NCBI GenBank assembly: GCA_026826555.1
Contig: JAKSZT010054308.1
Coordinates: 638,427-702,426, forward strand
Direction: 5' to 3'
Source of the DNA: Tolypeutes matacus
Taxonomy: Eukaryota > Chordata > Mammalia > Cingulata > Chlamyphoridae
DNA: 64,000 nt
The notes under the pieces are model-generated. The model saw only the letters and a program-made list of their open reading frames with translations. It searched no databases and was not told the DNA's origin. Positions within the stretch are counted from its first letter, which is position 1; each line of letters begins with the position of its first letter. Position numbers and translations under genes: made by a program. Shown here piece after piece: positions 37,180 through 49,005 of this stretch.

Positions 37180-37503
37180 AAAACCAACATTACTTTCATA
37201 CCAAAGCCAGATAAAGACACAACAAGAAAAGACAACTACAGACCAATATCTCTCATGAATATAGATACAAAAATACTCAACAAAAATACTAGTAATCTGA
37301 ATCCAGCAGCATATTAAAAGAACTATATACCATGATCAAGTGGGATTTATCCCTGGTATGCAAGTTTGGTTCAACATAAGAATATCAATTAATGTAATAT
37401 ACCACATTAATAGAAAGAAGGAAAAAAACACATGTTCGTCTCAAATGATGCAGAAAAGGTATTTGACAAAATCCAGAACCCCTTCTTGATAAAAACACTT
37501 AGA

Positions 37504-37690
37504 GGGAAGCGGCTGTGGCTCAATCAGTAGGGCTCCCGTTTACCATATGGGAGGCCCTGGGTTCGGTTCCCGGGGCCTCCTGGTGAAGGCAAGCCCGCCC
37601 GCACAGCGTGGTTAGCTGACCCAGCGAGCACAAGCAGCAAGGGGGGGATAAATGAATAAATAAATAAAATATTAAAAAAAAAAAAAAAAA
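37504..37690 (+). mobile_element. DAS-type SINE in L1-B
   Basis: It starts GGGAAGCGGCTGTGGCTCAA, has box-B-like GGTTCGGTTCCC, the GC-rich body, (AAAT)n and a 22-base A tail. AAAACACTTAGA flanks both sides (to 37503, and about 37690-37701). The long clean A tail and tidy duplication suggest it is young. Confidence 0.93.
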
Positions 37691-39513
37691 AAACACTTAG
37701 AATTCTATGAAAAGAAGGAACTTCTGCAACATGATAAAGGGCATATAGAAAACATCCTACTTAATGGTGAATGACTGAAAACCTTCCCTCTAAGATGAGG
37801 AACAAGGTAATGATGCCCACTGTAACCATTGTTATTCAACATTGTACTAGAAGAAGAAATAAAGGCATCCAAATTGGAAAAGAAGTAAAACTTACCCTAT
37901 TTGTAGATGAAATGACTCTATATACATAAAGTGCTGAAAATTCACAACAAAGCTCCTAGAGCTAATAAAAGAATTCAGCAAAGTGGTGAGTAAAATATCA
38001 ACACCCAAAAATCAGTAGTGCTTTTATACACAATCAATAAACAATCAGAAGAAGAAATCAAAAAAATTTTTTCATTCACAATATCTAGAAGAATCAAACA
38101 TCTAGGAATAAAACCAATCAAGTATCAAAGGTCTTATACATAGAAAACTACAAAACATTGCTCAAAATATTGTTCAAAGAACTAAAGAAATGGTAGGGAA
38201 TTCTATGTTCATGGATTGGAAGACTAAATATTGTTAAGAAGTCAATACTACTCTAAGCAATTTATAGATTCAAAGCAATCACAATCAATATTCCAACAAC
38301 CTTCTTTGCAGAAATGGAAAAACAATCATCAAATTTATATGGAAGTGTAAGTGGTCCTGAATAGCTAAAGCCATCTTGAAAAAGAAGAATGAAGATGGAA
38401 GACTCAAGCTTCCTGATCTTAAACTTATTACAAAGCCACAGTAATCAAAACAACATGTTACTGGCTGAAGGACACATATAGACCAAAGGAATAGAAGAGA
38501 GAGGGCAGAAATCAACCCTCACATTTATGGCCAATTGATTTTTGACAATGGAGCAAAGACCACTCAATTGGAAAATAATAGTCTTTTCAACAAATGGTGC
38601 TGGGAAAACTGGATCTTCATTTCCAAAAAAACAATAAGGACCCTTACCTCACGCCATATACAAAATTCAACTCAAAGTGCATCGAAGACTTTTAATATAA
38701 GAGCTAGAACAATCAAACTCCTAGGAGAAAATATAGGGAAGCTTCTTTAGAATGTTAGCAAGGGTTTCTTAGGCTTTATACCCATAGCACAAGCAACAAA
38801 AGAAAAGATAGATAAATGGGACCTCATCAAAATGTAAAACTTTCATTCTTCAAAGACTTTATCATGAAAATAAAACCACAACCTGCTCAATGAGAGAAAA
38901 TATTTGGAAACCACATATCACAATAAAGCGTTAATAACCAGAATATACAAAGAAATCCTTTAATTTAACAACAAAAAGATAAGCAATGCAATTTAAAAAT
39001 TGGGCAAAAGACTTTAACAGACATCTCTCCAAAAATAAACAAATGGCTAAGAAGCACCTGAAAACATGCTCAACATCTTAGCCATCAGGGAAATGCAAAT
39101 CAAAACCACAATGAGATACCATTTCATACCCACTAGAATGACTACTATTTTTAAAAAACTGAAAATAACAAGTGTTGAAGAGGATGTGGAGAAATAGGAA
39201 CACTCATTCATTACTGGTGGCAATGTAAAATGGCACAGCCACTATGGAAGACAGTTGGGCATTTCCTCCGAAAGCTAAGTATAGACCTACCATGTGGCCC
39301 AGTTTTCCCACTACTAGGTATATTCCCCAAAGAATTGATATCAGGGACTCAAATATTTGCTCACCAATGTTCATAGCAGTGTTATTCACAATTGCCAAAA
39401 GATGGAAGCAACCCAAGTGTCCATCAGCTGATGAATGGAAAGAAAATTGTGGTCTATAACTACAAGGGGATATTATCAGGCATAAAAAGGAATGAAATCC
39501 TGACACATCCAAC

Positions 39514-39955
39514 TGTTAGGTTCAGAAGGAAGCTGAGGAAGGGAGGCGTCTTAGAAATCAGACCCGGAGCTGAGGTTAGTTTAAACAAAGCCTTAATGAG
39601 AGAAAGCTTAGCAGGCGGGCTGAGCCTAGAATAGACACCAGTAGCAAAGGACGGGGAGAGGGGAGAATTTATAACCCGTTCTGGGGCTAGACTACAAAGG
39701 GCTAGTTTGTGATGGCTTATGCTAGCTTTATAGTTTTAAGGTCGGAACGAGATAACTCGTATCAGCTCTGGAGGTCCATCCACGTCCCTCAGATGTGGGT
39801 TGTTACAATAAGACTGGCATGTTTAGGGAGGGAGCTGGGAGGGAGCACGGACAGGAGTTCTGGTTCCCAATCAATTAGGAATGCACACCTGCAGGAAGGG
39901 GGGCACGGAGGGGGGATGAAGAGAGGTGGGCAGGACGGAAGCCCTGGCTCTCACA
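39514..39955 (-). mobile_element. Solo LTR (family 2) in L1-B
   Basis: A 442-bp TG...CA element with perfect CCAAC duplication (39509-39513 and 39956-39960). On the minus strand it has TTATAAA near 39674-39668 and ATTAAG near 39597-39592, which suits U3-R-U5 order in that direction. It is GC-richer and cleaner than its surroundings, so it is probably younger than the L1. No internal retroviral genes are present. Confidence 0.8.
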
Positions 39956-40505
39956 CCAACAACATGGATGAACTTTGAAGATATCTTGTTGAATGAAATA
40001 AGCCAGACACAAAAGGACAAATATTATATGATCTCACTAATTTGAAACAATTAGAATGAGCAAACTCATAGAGTCAGAATCTAGAATATAGGTTACCAGG
40101 GGATGGGGTGGGTATAGGGACTGGGAAATTAAGGCTTAAAATGTATAGGATTCCTATTTGGAATGATAGAAATATTTTGGTAATGGATGGAGGTGACAGT
40201 AGTACAACATTGTGAATGCAATTAACAGCACTGAAATATGTATCTGAATATGATTAAAAGGGGAAATGTTAGATTGGGTAAATGGTAACAATAAATTTTT
40301 TTAAAAACCCATGGTACTTACTCCACCAACAGTGGACCCTAAGTTAAACCATCAACTTTAATTACAAAAATGTGCTATCAACAATTGTAACAAATGTTCC
40401 GTATCATTGCAAGTTGTTGGTGGTGGGGTGGTGAATGAGAATCCTGTATTTCCTGCATGATTGTTCTGTAAACCTCAACATCTCTAACAAAGAAAAACAA
40501 TTTTT

Positions 40506-41010
40506 AAAAAAGTATATACCCCTCTTCTGGAAAGTATAATAATAATAATAAATGCAGTAAAAATGTTTAAAGTTCTGTCCAGTCCTACAGAAAATTCTTA
40601 TCTTTTATCTCTATCAACGACCATAAAAGGGACCGCATTAGGCTGATTTGAGTTCAGAGAAAAGTATTGGTCGTGTGAATTGCCAAACCTAAGACTGCAC
40701 ATTCTAGGGGCTTACAGTATATGACACATGACTTTGAAATCAGAAAAGAGAGATTGTGGGAGAAAGTTATTGGGCAGGGGAAGATCCCAAGTTCCTCATT
40801 CTCCTTCTGTTTAAAGTTATTGTTATTTTATTTTTCGAGTAGACAATAAGACACTCTATCAAAAATCAAGCCATCATTTACCACTGCTAATATTCTCTTA
40901 GGCACATTGCATTACCGATGAATATAATTTTGAAAGAATCATATTGATCACGTCCCCATTAAGTCTTGATACACTTGATACCACATAAAAGACTCAAGGA
41001 AACCACACTT
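40506..41010 (-). other. Intron-side remnant of orphan SPRR2 unit C
   Basis: This lies just downstream of the C splice donor. It has no recognisable coding exon before the L1 begins. An (AAT)n run is near 40541-40552. Confidence 0.5.
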
Positions 41011-41160
41011 ACCAGGTTCTCCAAAACAGACCTGAAGAGCCCCTTTATAGAGCCAGCTGCCCCACACATGAGAAAGCATAACAGCCTAAAACTGAGCTGG
41101 TACAACCATTTCACAATCAAATATAGTCCAGCTCACATTCCAAAAAATGACTGACACACT
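41011..41160 (-). pseudogene. Orphan SPRR2 promoter and exon 1 (unit C)
   Basis: On the minus strand TATAAA is at 41049-41044. The donor AACCTG|GTAAGT follows (GT at 41012-41011), identical in its first part to copy A. Upstream, ACCAGCTCAGTTTTAGGC matches the conserved block of A and B. TATA to donor is only about 35 bases here against about 70 in copy A, so most of exon 1 is deleted. No SPRR2 coding exon lies within 10 kb downstream; L1-B occupies that space. Confidence 0.75.
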
Positions 41161-41979
41161 CTACTATTTGGAATGTCCTGTTCTGGACCCTCCTCACTGC
41201 AATTATTTAATGGATTGCCTGAGGCCCTGAGTTAACTGACCAGCTCAGAGAAGCTCAAGAATTTGCAGAACAATTCTATGGCCAAAGAGACACAACCATG
41301 ATGGGGGATACCTCCTTGCTCAGTGCTGATGCTTGCCATTCAACTGCGTGTCCTGGGATGAAAGATACATAACAAACCAGGCTGCACTCCACAGCTCTCA
41401 CAGCTACATTTACAGTCCACTCTTAGAATCCGATGTTCTGAGGACTCTCTCTAATGATCCCAAATGGGTCACCTGCAGCTGAAGTTCTTCCTCTCAGCCT
41501 CCCCCACAACAATCTATATAAAAACACCTGCTAAGCTGTGACCATCAGGGCCCTATAGTCTCATGCTGGGCTCTTCTGTGGAGTCTACAAAAATCCTCTG
41601 AAATGGCCCTTGAGACTTTCAAAACTCTGTACCACCCTTGGTTATCCAAGATTCACAAGGACCTCAAGACCTTACGTTAGTTAGGGAAGCAAGGGACCGA
41701 TCACTGGCTGAAACCATGTAGCAGATTTTCCCCGGGTGTCTTCTCCAACCTGGATGGCTTGTTCCTGCAAAATCACTACCATCCGAATTATTTCCACTTT
41801 TCCAACTTTTCAGAGAGAATTACAAGCTTTTCTTATTCCATCTGGCCATAAATAAATAAATAAATCTTTGAGGGAAAAAAAAGTAAGTAGGTACTTTAGT
41901 TACTACATTCTTCCCTTTTAGTTCTACAAATTTTCCTTTTTTTTTTTTTTTTTTTTTCTAGGAGTCATTTTCTAAATTA
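41161..41979 (-). other. Upstream flank of SPRR2 unit C
   Basis: No gene. A block at about 41796-41830 ('tttccacttttccaactttt') matches the flank of copy A near 8735. A T-run ends the segment at 41938-41957. Confidence 0.45.
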
Positions 41980-42830
41980 CAGAAACAAATAGTGGATTTC
42001 TCAAATGGGAAGTCAAATTATCCAAGATATTGATTTCAGGGGAGTATCAAAACAAATGATCAAGGATTTTTTCTGTGTGATCATGAGATTTGGAAGAGCA
42101 TGTAGAAAAAAATGAGATGTACTGATCTCTCTAATAACAGTAGTCCTTCTTACCCTCCCTCATTGTCTCTAAATGTTTAATAGGAATTGGGAAGCGGATG
42201 TGGCTCAAGCAATTGGGCTTCCACCTACCACATGGGAGGTCCAAGGTTCAGTTCCCAGTGCCTCCTGTAGAAGGCAGGTAGGCGCGGTGAGCTGATGCTG
42301 CAAGATGATGCAACAAGAGAGACACAAAGAGAAGAGACAATAAGAGACACAACAAACCAGGGAGCTGAGGTGGCTCAGGTGATTGAGCGCCTCTCTTCCA
42401 CATGGGAGGTCCTGGGTTCGGTTCCCAGTGCCTCCTAAAGAGAAGATGAGCAGAAACAGACAGTACCTAGCAAATGGACAGAGAAAGCAGACAGTGGCCA
42501 CAAACAACAAGGGTGGGGGTGTGGTAAATAAATGAAATAAATCTAAAAAAAAAAAAAAAAAAAAGAATCTGTGTAAGAACTCAGACGAGCCACCTCCAGG
42601 TGGGAGAACCAGGGAAACCTATGAAATGAGATGCTGAGAGCAGGAACAGGGGCAGTCAGGGCAGTGGAGATTAGGGTATAAAAATGCGAGAAACTTTTAT
42701 GTTCCCTCTATCAACTATTGTCTTTATTTAGGTGACATATTAACAACATTAATTGTAATATTGCAAGCTTGCTGTGTGCAAGATATGATGCTAGATACAT
42801 TATACACATTATCCCATTTAGTGAGGTGGT
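41980..42830. repeat. Duplicated SPRR spacer, copy 1
   Basis: Segments 'tttctcaaatgggaagtcaa', 'agtatcaaaacaaatga' and 'tataaaaatgcgagaaactt' have counterparts in the same order at 49330-49810. This copy is lengthened by a dimeric SINE at 42189-42564. Confidence 0.65.
42189..42564 (+). mobile_element. Dimeric DAS-type SINE
   Basis: Two tRNA-like heads occur in one element: GAAGCGGATGTGGCTCAAG at about 42191 and GAGCTGAGGTGGCTCAGG at about 42362. Each is followed by a GGTTC-type B box and GTGCCTCCT. A shared tail with (AAAT)n and A20 closes it. Confidence 0.9.
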
Positions 42831-42835
42831 TAAAA
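42720..42835 (-). repeat. MIR fragment, reverse
   Basis: 'gcttgctgtgtgcaagatat' and 'cacattatcccatttagtga' are reversed MIR segments. The corresponding MIR at 49770-49810 is part of the duplicated spacer. Confidence 0.6.
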
Positions 42836-42965
42836 GAAAATTAGATTTGGTCACTATAATGTAAAGAAACTAAAGAAACTGCCAGCATTGATTGAAGATT
42901 TCATCCATCTTCAAAAAAAACCTACCACTTCCTACCACTTACAGTCATTTCATGTAGGCTTATTG

Positions 42966-43650
42966 TATTAGGTTGTCCAGAAAAACAGAAATGACAAGAT
43001 CTATATCTATCTATATCTATATCTATATCTATATCTATATCTATATCTATATCTATATCTATATCTATATCTATCTATATCTATATCTATATCTATATCT
43101 ATATCTATATCTATCATCTATATCTATATCTATATCTATATCTATATCTATATCTATCATCTATATCTATCTATGTCTATGTCTATGTCTATGTCTATGT
43201 CTATGTCTATGTCTATGTCTATGTCTATGTCTATGTCTATGTCTATATCTATATCTATATCTATATCTATATCTATATCTATATGGAATTGGCACATGCG
43301 ATTGTGGGGATTGGCAAGTCCGGATTCCATAGGGCAGGCCATGGTTTGGGAACTTCTATGAAGGTGACAATGAATTCCCCAGGAGAAACTAGCTGACTTC
43401 TTTCAGACTGCTGAAATCCTCGGTTCTCCTTTTCAGACCTTCAACTGATTGTATGGGGAGACACCTCTCACTGCTGAAGGCAAGCTCCCTTGTGGATTAC
43501 AGATGAAATCAGCAACAGGTGCAATCAACTGACTACTAATTTAAATCCGTCTACAAAATACCCTCACAGTAACCAGGCCAAAGTTTGACAATGCAACTGG
43601 ACGCCACAAACTAGCCAAGTTGACACATGAAACTAACTACCACACACACT
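42966..43650 (+). repeat. LTR-like repeat split by a hexanucleotide microsatellite
   Basis: It opens 'tgtattaggttgtccag' and closes 'caagttgacacatgaaac', like the last 440 bases of the element at 22887-24295. A long (TATATC)n array fills 43000-43283. It probably grew from the TA-rich stretch normally found at this point of the family. Confidence 0.65.
43000..43283. repeat. (TATATC)n array with a (TATGTC)n block
   Basis: About 284 bases of near-perfect six-base repeat. A sub-block at about 43170-43243 has the variant TATGTC about 12 times. ORFs of 60-119 codons reading YIYIYI or IDIDID here are artefacts of the repeat. Confidence 0.95.
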
Positions 43651-43955
43651 CTTGTAACTCTGCACTCCAACATTCTCTTAGGCATGTGGGCTTCAGTGAG
43701 AACAGTTCCGTGAGCTATGAGGATTCACAGATTTACTACTTGTAGATGAACTGTTTAGATTTCCTTTCGAGGTGGAACAATTGATAAATGTACTTCTGTT
43801 AAAAGAAATAAACGTCTGTATTTTAACATTTCCTCCTCAATAGTTGAATCTTTTTGTAAAAACAAATAACCAAATATCAGTCATAATGACGCAAACACCA
43901 TTTATTGTATTAGAATATTCTTCATAAGCAATAATATGTGATAGGGGAAAATTAA

Positions 43956-44480
43956 GTAGCAATAAAATTTAGTGCATACTATTTCCATAACACTTGAACA
44001 AAGTCCCAAATCCTTACCATGCCCTACAATTCCCTGCCTGATCTGGCCTGTGGCTATCTTGCTAACTTCATTTGGTATCACTACCCCCTCCACACTCTCT
44101 ACTACAGTCACACTGACCACTGTGATGTCCTATGACCATGGGCTTTTCTTACCGCTCTGCTTGGACAGCTATACACCTCCTGTTTCCATAGCTCATTCAT
44201 TTAACTCAGACCTGAGACTAGCAACCCCAGCTGCCCAATACTCTTCATCTCGCCATCCTCTTACTCTGCTTTCACTTTCTCTAGAACATTTATTACTAAC
44301 TCATATTATTTATTAATTTATATATATTCACTAACTTCTGTGTCTTCTAGTATAAAAACATAAATGTCCATGAAGTCAAGCTATTTATGTTTTGTTCATA
44401 ACTGTATCCCTTGCACATAAAAGAGTTAACTAGGCACAAAGTACACACTCAATAAATATATTTTAATGAATAGATTCTTA
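43956..44480 (+). repeat. L2 LINE 3' end, sense
   Basis: It reads 'caaatccttaccatgcccta', 'ctgatctggcctgtggc', then 'ttcataactgtatcccttgc' and 'acactcaataaatatatttt', the order of the L2 3' end. Confidence 0.75.
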
Positions 44481-44775
44481 TAACAACCTTGGTTGAAGAT
44501 ATCATTTTCTAGCTCTTAAAATTATAAACTAATCTCAGCAGAGTCAAATAACTTGTCTAATATCATACATCCTTTAAGGAGCAGAGCCTGAGTTCGAACT
44601 TATATAAAAAAAAAACTTACTCCTGTTCCAATCAAAACACACACATTTCAAACCAGATCCAATTAATACTATGCCAATCAGTGTTAGGAAAAAAAAAAAC
44701 TTCTCACTAATCTGATACAGCTAACTACCAAGATTAAATAAGAAAGACATTGGTGCTCTACTATGAAACCTAGTC

Positions 44776-44781
44776 TTTATT
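44776..44781 (-). terminator. Polyadenylation signal of SPRR2 unit B
   Basis: TTTATT on the plus strand is AATAAA on the minus strand, about 346 bp beyond the unit B stop codon. The intervening 44782-45126 is the 3' UTR, aligning in parts with A, D and E. Confidence 0.65.
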
Positions 44782-45126
44782 AGGGAAGCAAAAGTAAAGT
44801 TATATATTCCCAGACCGTAGAATTCTTCTCACAGGTCTTGAATATACAACCAAGAAAGGCTGCATTTCAAGGAAATAATACTTGCTCTTTCTTCTAAGGC
44901 TCTGGGAAAAACTGGCAGCCCCAAGAACGTTCCTCTCTCAGAGGGGAAACTGACCCTAAAAGGAATGGGACCAGCTTCGGAATGAAGGCTCTTCTATGTC
45001 AAATATCACCCCAGGAAGAGCAGGGCTGGAGCTAAGGAAGCACCACCTGTCACCATGGCAGGCTTCAGAGAGGAGATGATGGCACTGGAACTAGGAGGAG
45101 CCATTCGGTTTGCTGGCATCATGGTC

Positions 45127-45411
45127 TTAGTGGCTTTTGTTCTTATTGCTCCTGGAAGGGCACTCCTGCTGGCACGGGGGTAAGGGTGCATGGTGGGCAC
45201 TCCTGCTGGCAGGGTGGTGGAGGCTGCACGGTGGGCATGAGGGAGGTGGGCACGGCTCCGGGCCCTTTGGCGGTGGGTATGGCTCTAGGCATATTGGGGG
45301 TAGACATGGCTCAGGACATATTGGAGGTGAGCACGGCTCTGGACATTTAGGTGGGAACACGGGAGGTGACTGGCAGAGCTGCTTGCACTGTTCCTGCAGC
45401 TGGTAAGACAT
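45127..45411 (-). pseudogene. SPRR2: SPRR2-like copy B, frame-damaged at the C-terminus
   Basis: A 94-codon frame starts [18 protein letters not shown] and keeps three or four worn [12 protein letters not shown] repeats ([27 protein letters not shown]). After about residue 70 it loses phase. The expected VQPPPPCQQ reads instead as CSLHHPAS because one base of a proline codon is absent. Phase is regained near CQQECP, consistent with further single-base losses. The normal stop is destroyed and the end runs on to NKNKSH. A Cys-to-Tyr change (PEPY) and a Lys-to-Gly-type change sit in the repeats. The 3' splice site (CTTCCAG, exon from 45432) and AATAAA are intact. It is a pseudogene or a strongly altered SPRR2. 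A transcript is still possible. Confidence 0.8.
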
Positions 45412-45432
45412 CTTCCTTGGATGTCAGAGAAT

Positions 45433-46198
45433 CTGGAAGAAAAGCAGGTGACATTGTTCACAGGAGGAATATTCCTGCAGGCAGAGCAAGCTAAAACCTG
45501 ACAAATAAGCAACATTATCTCCAAGGATATATTTGATCTTCTGACTCTCTCTTTAGAACTCTGTGAGGCTTCACATTCATGTCTTTTCTTATCAGGGTCT
45601 TGTGCTTAGGCTAATCTTTCTCATGTCTAATGTGTCTTGCCATTTTTTAATGAAAGAATTATTTCCTCTGTCTTGAAATAGCAACAGATAGAAATTGAGT
45701 TCAAATACAATCTTGAGAAAAAAAGGACCCAGTTGCTGAATTTCTGGCCAATACCAAAACAAATGTCTACCCGTATCATCTCCCGTCTAAAGGCTCTCAT
45801 TAAGGTCTAACCATGCTGCCTTAGGTGCTAAGTCAAGTATTATTGAGAGAGAATTGCCAAGGCTCAGCCTGCCCTCAGCGTGTTCCTACTCACACAAGAG
45901 GATGAGAACACGTGAGGAGAGTCTCCCTTTTATGTAATATGACCAGAGAGAATCTCCAGCCCTGGTTTTCTTTCAATTTCATATTATTCCTTTAACTACT
46001 TTTTGCTTATAACTTCAACTTTGTGAAAGAAGGAAGCATAAATCATAAATTAAAATTACCTACTTATACCCTTGGTATAGATAAGGGTATGCTCTAAACA
46101 CCATTCGGTGGAAACAGTTATTCTGCTTACAGATTAATGCTAAACCTCACCTCAGTGCCTGCAAGCAGACAGAACCTCTCGACCCAAATCAGACTCAC
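45433..46198 (-). other. SPRR2 unit B intron
   Basis: The intron is 766 bp, with donor CAG|GTGAGT (GT at 46198-46197) and acceptor CTTCCAG (AG at 45434-45433). Its length is close to the 705 bp of copy A. Confidence 0.7.
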
Positions 46199-46345
46199 CT
46201 GATTCTCCTGGGAATTGAGCTGATGGGGAATTGAGAACAAAGAGTATAGCCACAGGTGACCCCACCTAAGGGAAGTGAAGAAGCCTAAGACTGGCCTGGA
46301 CCAGTTATTTCCAAACCAAATCCAATCCATCTGCAATTCTCAAAA
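46199..46345 (-). promoter_or_regulatory. SPRR2 unit B exon 1 and altered promoter
   Basis: The conserved block (TGGTCCAGGCCAGTCTTAGGC on the minus strand, near 46300) aligns with A and C. The TATA box is changed to TATACTC (46248-46242), and the octamer position reads GGATTTGG instead of ATTTGCAT. The donor is intact. Reduced promoter strength is inferred. Confidence 0.65.
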
Positions 46346-48764
46346 TGTCTAGTCACTCTGGCTACAGGGAACTTCCTGCTGGGCATGCAGTGACTCACCT
46401 GGGACTCTCTCTTGACCAGCAGGTCCAGTTCCTTGTAACAGTTAAAGAATTTGGGCTGTTCTATAATGTGGGGCCCAAATGGCCATTACTTGATTGGGCT
46501 TGGCATCACCTACTTTCCCACCCCAGCCCACAGAACATCTGGATCAGAAGCCTGCATGCCCATGTGTGTTGTAACTGATTGACATTTAGCTTTGTGCCTT
46601 GGAATAACAGAAGCATGGGTTCTCAGAGACAGACAACATGGCTCTAGCACAACTTATAACTCACTTCTCTTTAGTACATCTGGGTGGCCATTTGAACTGG
46701 TTCCTTTTAATACAGATGGAAGAGAAGCCAGAGTCTCCACAAAGACAACAGAACTCCCTGCTCTTGAGCTATAGCCAGGACCCAGTGCTCACGGGCTGTG
46801 CTATGCCTATGCCGTAGAGCACACCAAGACTCTGAACTTAGTGGCAACTGTAACGGGCTGGTCCATTTTCCACTTCATGTCCTTAGGATGCCAAGGCCAT
46901 CTTCTACCATGCTAGTCCCCAAGTTTTTCAATCTCATTTGAAACCATGCAGGACTTTTCAGTTCATAGCTCATCTAAGAAAGCTCAAAGTGTCTGTTCTT
47001 AGAGAATATCACTCAGACTGGTGATCACTTCTGAGACGTGTATAGGGGTGTTAGAGGGTTGTTCATACTTCTATGTCTTATCTTTGCTTGACATTTCTTG
47101 AATACTCAATTGAATGATTCCCCCCAATTCAACTCACTTAGACATTTGTTTAAATAAAAGAAGTGCAGTTGGCATAGAAACTAAGTTCTAAATATAGATT
47201 AAATAACCATATTAATACTTTAATTAGTATTCTTATTACCACTGTATTATTTATTTTTATTAATATTTTATTTATTAAAATATTAATCACTATTGTAATG
47301 TCATCAATATTTACACACCGAGAGGTAACCAATTTTCATCTGTGTTGCATGTCTTTCACTGTATCGTGAGGCAATGTGGAAATATGTGGTAATTTCTCTT
47401 GCCCCACTCCAACTCACGTTCTGTCTTTGTTCAAAACCCCCAATTATGGACTTCCCTATGAATTTCTAAGGAAAGATTTTAGCACTGGATAAGGGGTGTG
47501 TGTGTGTGTGTGTGCATGTATAGAAACATTGTTAAATATTCCAAGAAGGCAATAATAAAACTGCTGCCTTCCTTCCAATAACGACCTTTAGGCTGCTAAA
47601 CTGGAATCTCAATTTAGAAAACCTTTCTAAATCTCAGTTTAGAAAAAATTTTAATCTAAACATAGAAAAAGTAGGACAATTTTTTAGATAAAGAGGACAG
47701 TTTTTTTCTGTTGCCAATATCTTTGTTTGTTGCTTTAGATATTTAAATGTTTAATTACGTACTAATGATGAAGCACTAGCAAAATCTCAAGGCTGACAGA
47801 ATGAGGACATGGTAAACAAATCTGATGAGAGACATAGATGGGGCAACAAATGTTTAGTTCACTAATTGTTTTCATGAATAAATACTATTGGATAGTTTTC
47901 ATTTTTAAAATAGGTATAAAATGCACACTGAAAATTTCAAAAATTAAATACAGTGAGAAATAAGTTTCCCAGCCCTGTCTCCCAGCCCCCGAGTTTCCCA
48001 TCCTAGGGAACCACTTAGCAGTCTGCTGTCTTTTCCATTGACTGTGATTTTATATTACATTCATACAGAAGTATCGTGCTTTCCATAGTAAAATTGTTAC
48101 TAGTTCTTAAGAGATTATTAATATTTTGTGGACTTCTTCAAGGTAGTCAGTGATGCCCAGATGCCTCAAAAAATGAACACTTAAATAACACTAGCTTAAG
48201 AGCACAAAGCACCAGCATCTCTTTCAGAAACACTCACCAGTTATCAGACTAAAGGAGTGTGTGTCTAAGAAGCAAAAAGGAAAAGACATAATAGACAGAG
48301 AGCTCATTTGTTGGCAAGTAGGCTGAGAAGGTAGGGCCAGCAGGAAGAGAGGAATAGAATGGAAAACAAAGGAAGACCAAATGATCAAAAGCAAGTGATA
48401 AGGATGGAAGAAAAAGACTTCAAATGTAGCAAGGCAGGCATTTCCATCATTACCTCATAAATGGATTTTGACTAACTATGCAAATAGGCAAATGAGAATT
48501 AGCCATCAGAATAAATGTGACCCATGCAGAAACAAATGTGTAAGGTATGAGTAAATGTATTTGCAATTGATATATGTTTCCTGTTTCAATTTTCCATTGT
48601 CAGGACACTGGAAAATAACAAGCCAGATTCAGTAAAAAGAGTCAGGGAATGGAGACAATCTGTATCTATAGTCAGGCAGGGAGAGAAACCAAATACTGGC
48701 AGGAGTTTTTAAAAAAACTAAGCAGATAGTAGGGGCATCTGGATATTATGTGATGGAAATCTGG
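46346..48764. other. Upstream flank of unit B and unassigned DNA
   Basis: 'agagggttgttcatac' near 47053 matches the flank of copy A. A (TG)n run lies at about 47496-47513. 47880-48110 faintly resembles a reversed L1M tail. No gene is recognised. Confidence 0.45.
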
Positions 48765-49005
48765 GGCTTTGTAGGCACACATTTCAGGGCTAAGACCTGA
48801 CTTTACCACTTCCTATGTGAGTGATCCTAAGTGAGTTATTTAACCTTGCTAAGCCTCAGTTTCCTTCTCTGTAATATGGAGATAATAATTGTATTTATCT
48901 TGAGAGTTGCCTTAATAGTTAATCTAAGTGAGAACTTTTATGTAAATCATGTATACAGTGCCTGGTTCCTGAAAGCACTTAATTATCAGCAATTATAATT
49001 ACTTA
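48765..49005 (+). repeat. MIR SINE, sense
   Basis: It shows 'gacctgactttaccacttcc', 'ctaagcctcagtttccttct', 'gataataattgtatttatct' and 'acagtgcctggttcctgaaa' in MIR order. Confidence 0.8.

Larger units (their letters stand above)
36363..40505 (+). mobile_element. L1-B, remainder (ORF2 and 3' UTR) with three nested insertions
   Basis: ORF2 resumes with 'ctagatggcttcacagggga' (36403-36422), continues after the LTR at 37180 and passes the SINE at 37504-37690. It then carries the C-terminal part with 'caacaaatggtgctgggaaa' (38588-38607), breaks again at the LTR 39514-39955, and ends in a 3' UTR to about 40505. Frames are broken throughout. Confidence 0.8.

Noticed and set aside
43000..43283. Possible CRISPR-like array because of regular short repeats
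   Set aside because: There are no spacers, the period is six bases and the host is a mammal; it is a microsatellite.
42973..43361. ORFs of 60-119 codons reading YIYI, LCLC, SMSM or IDID
   Set aside because: They are frames of the (TATATC)n and (TATGTC)n array; no real protein signal.
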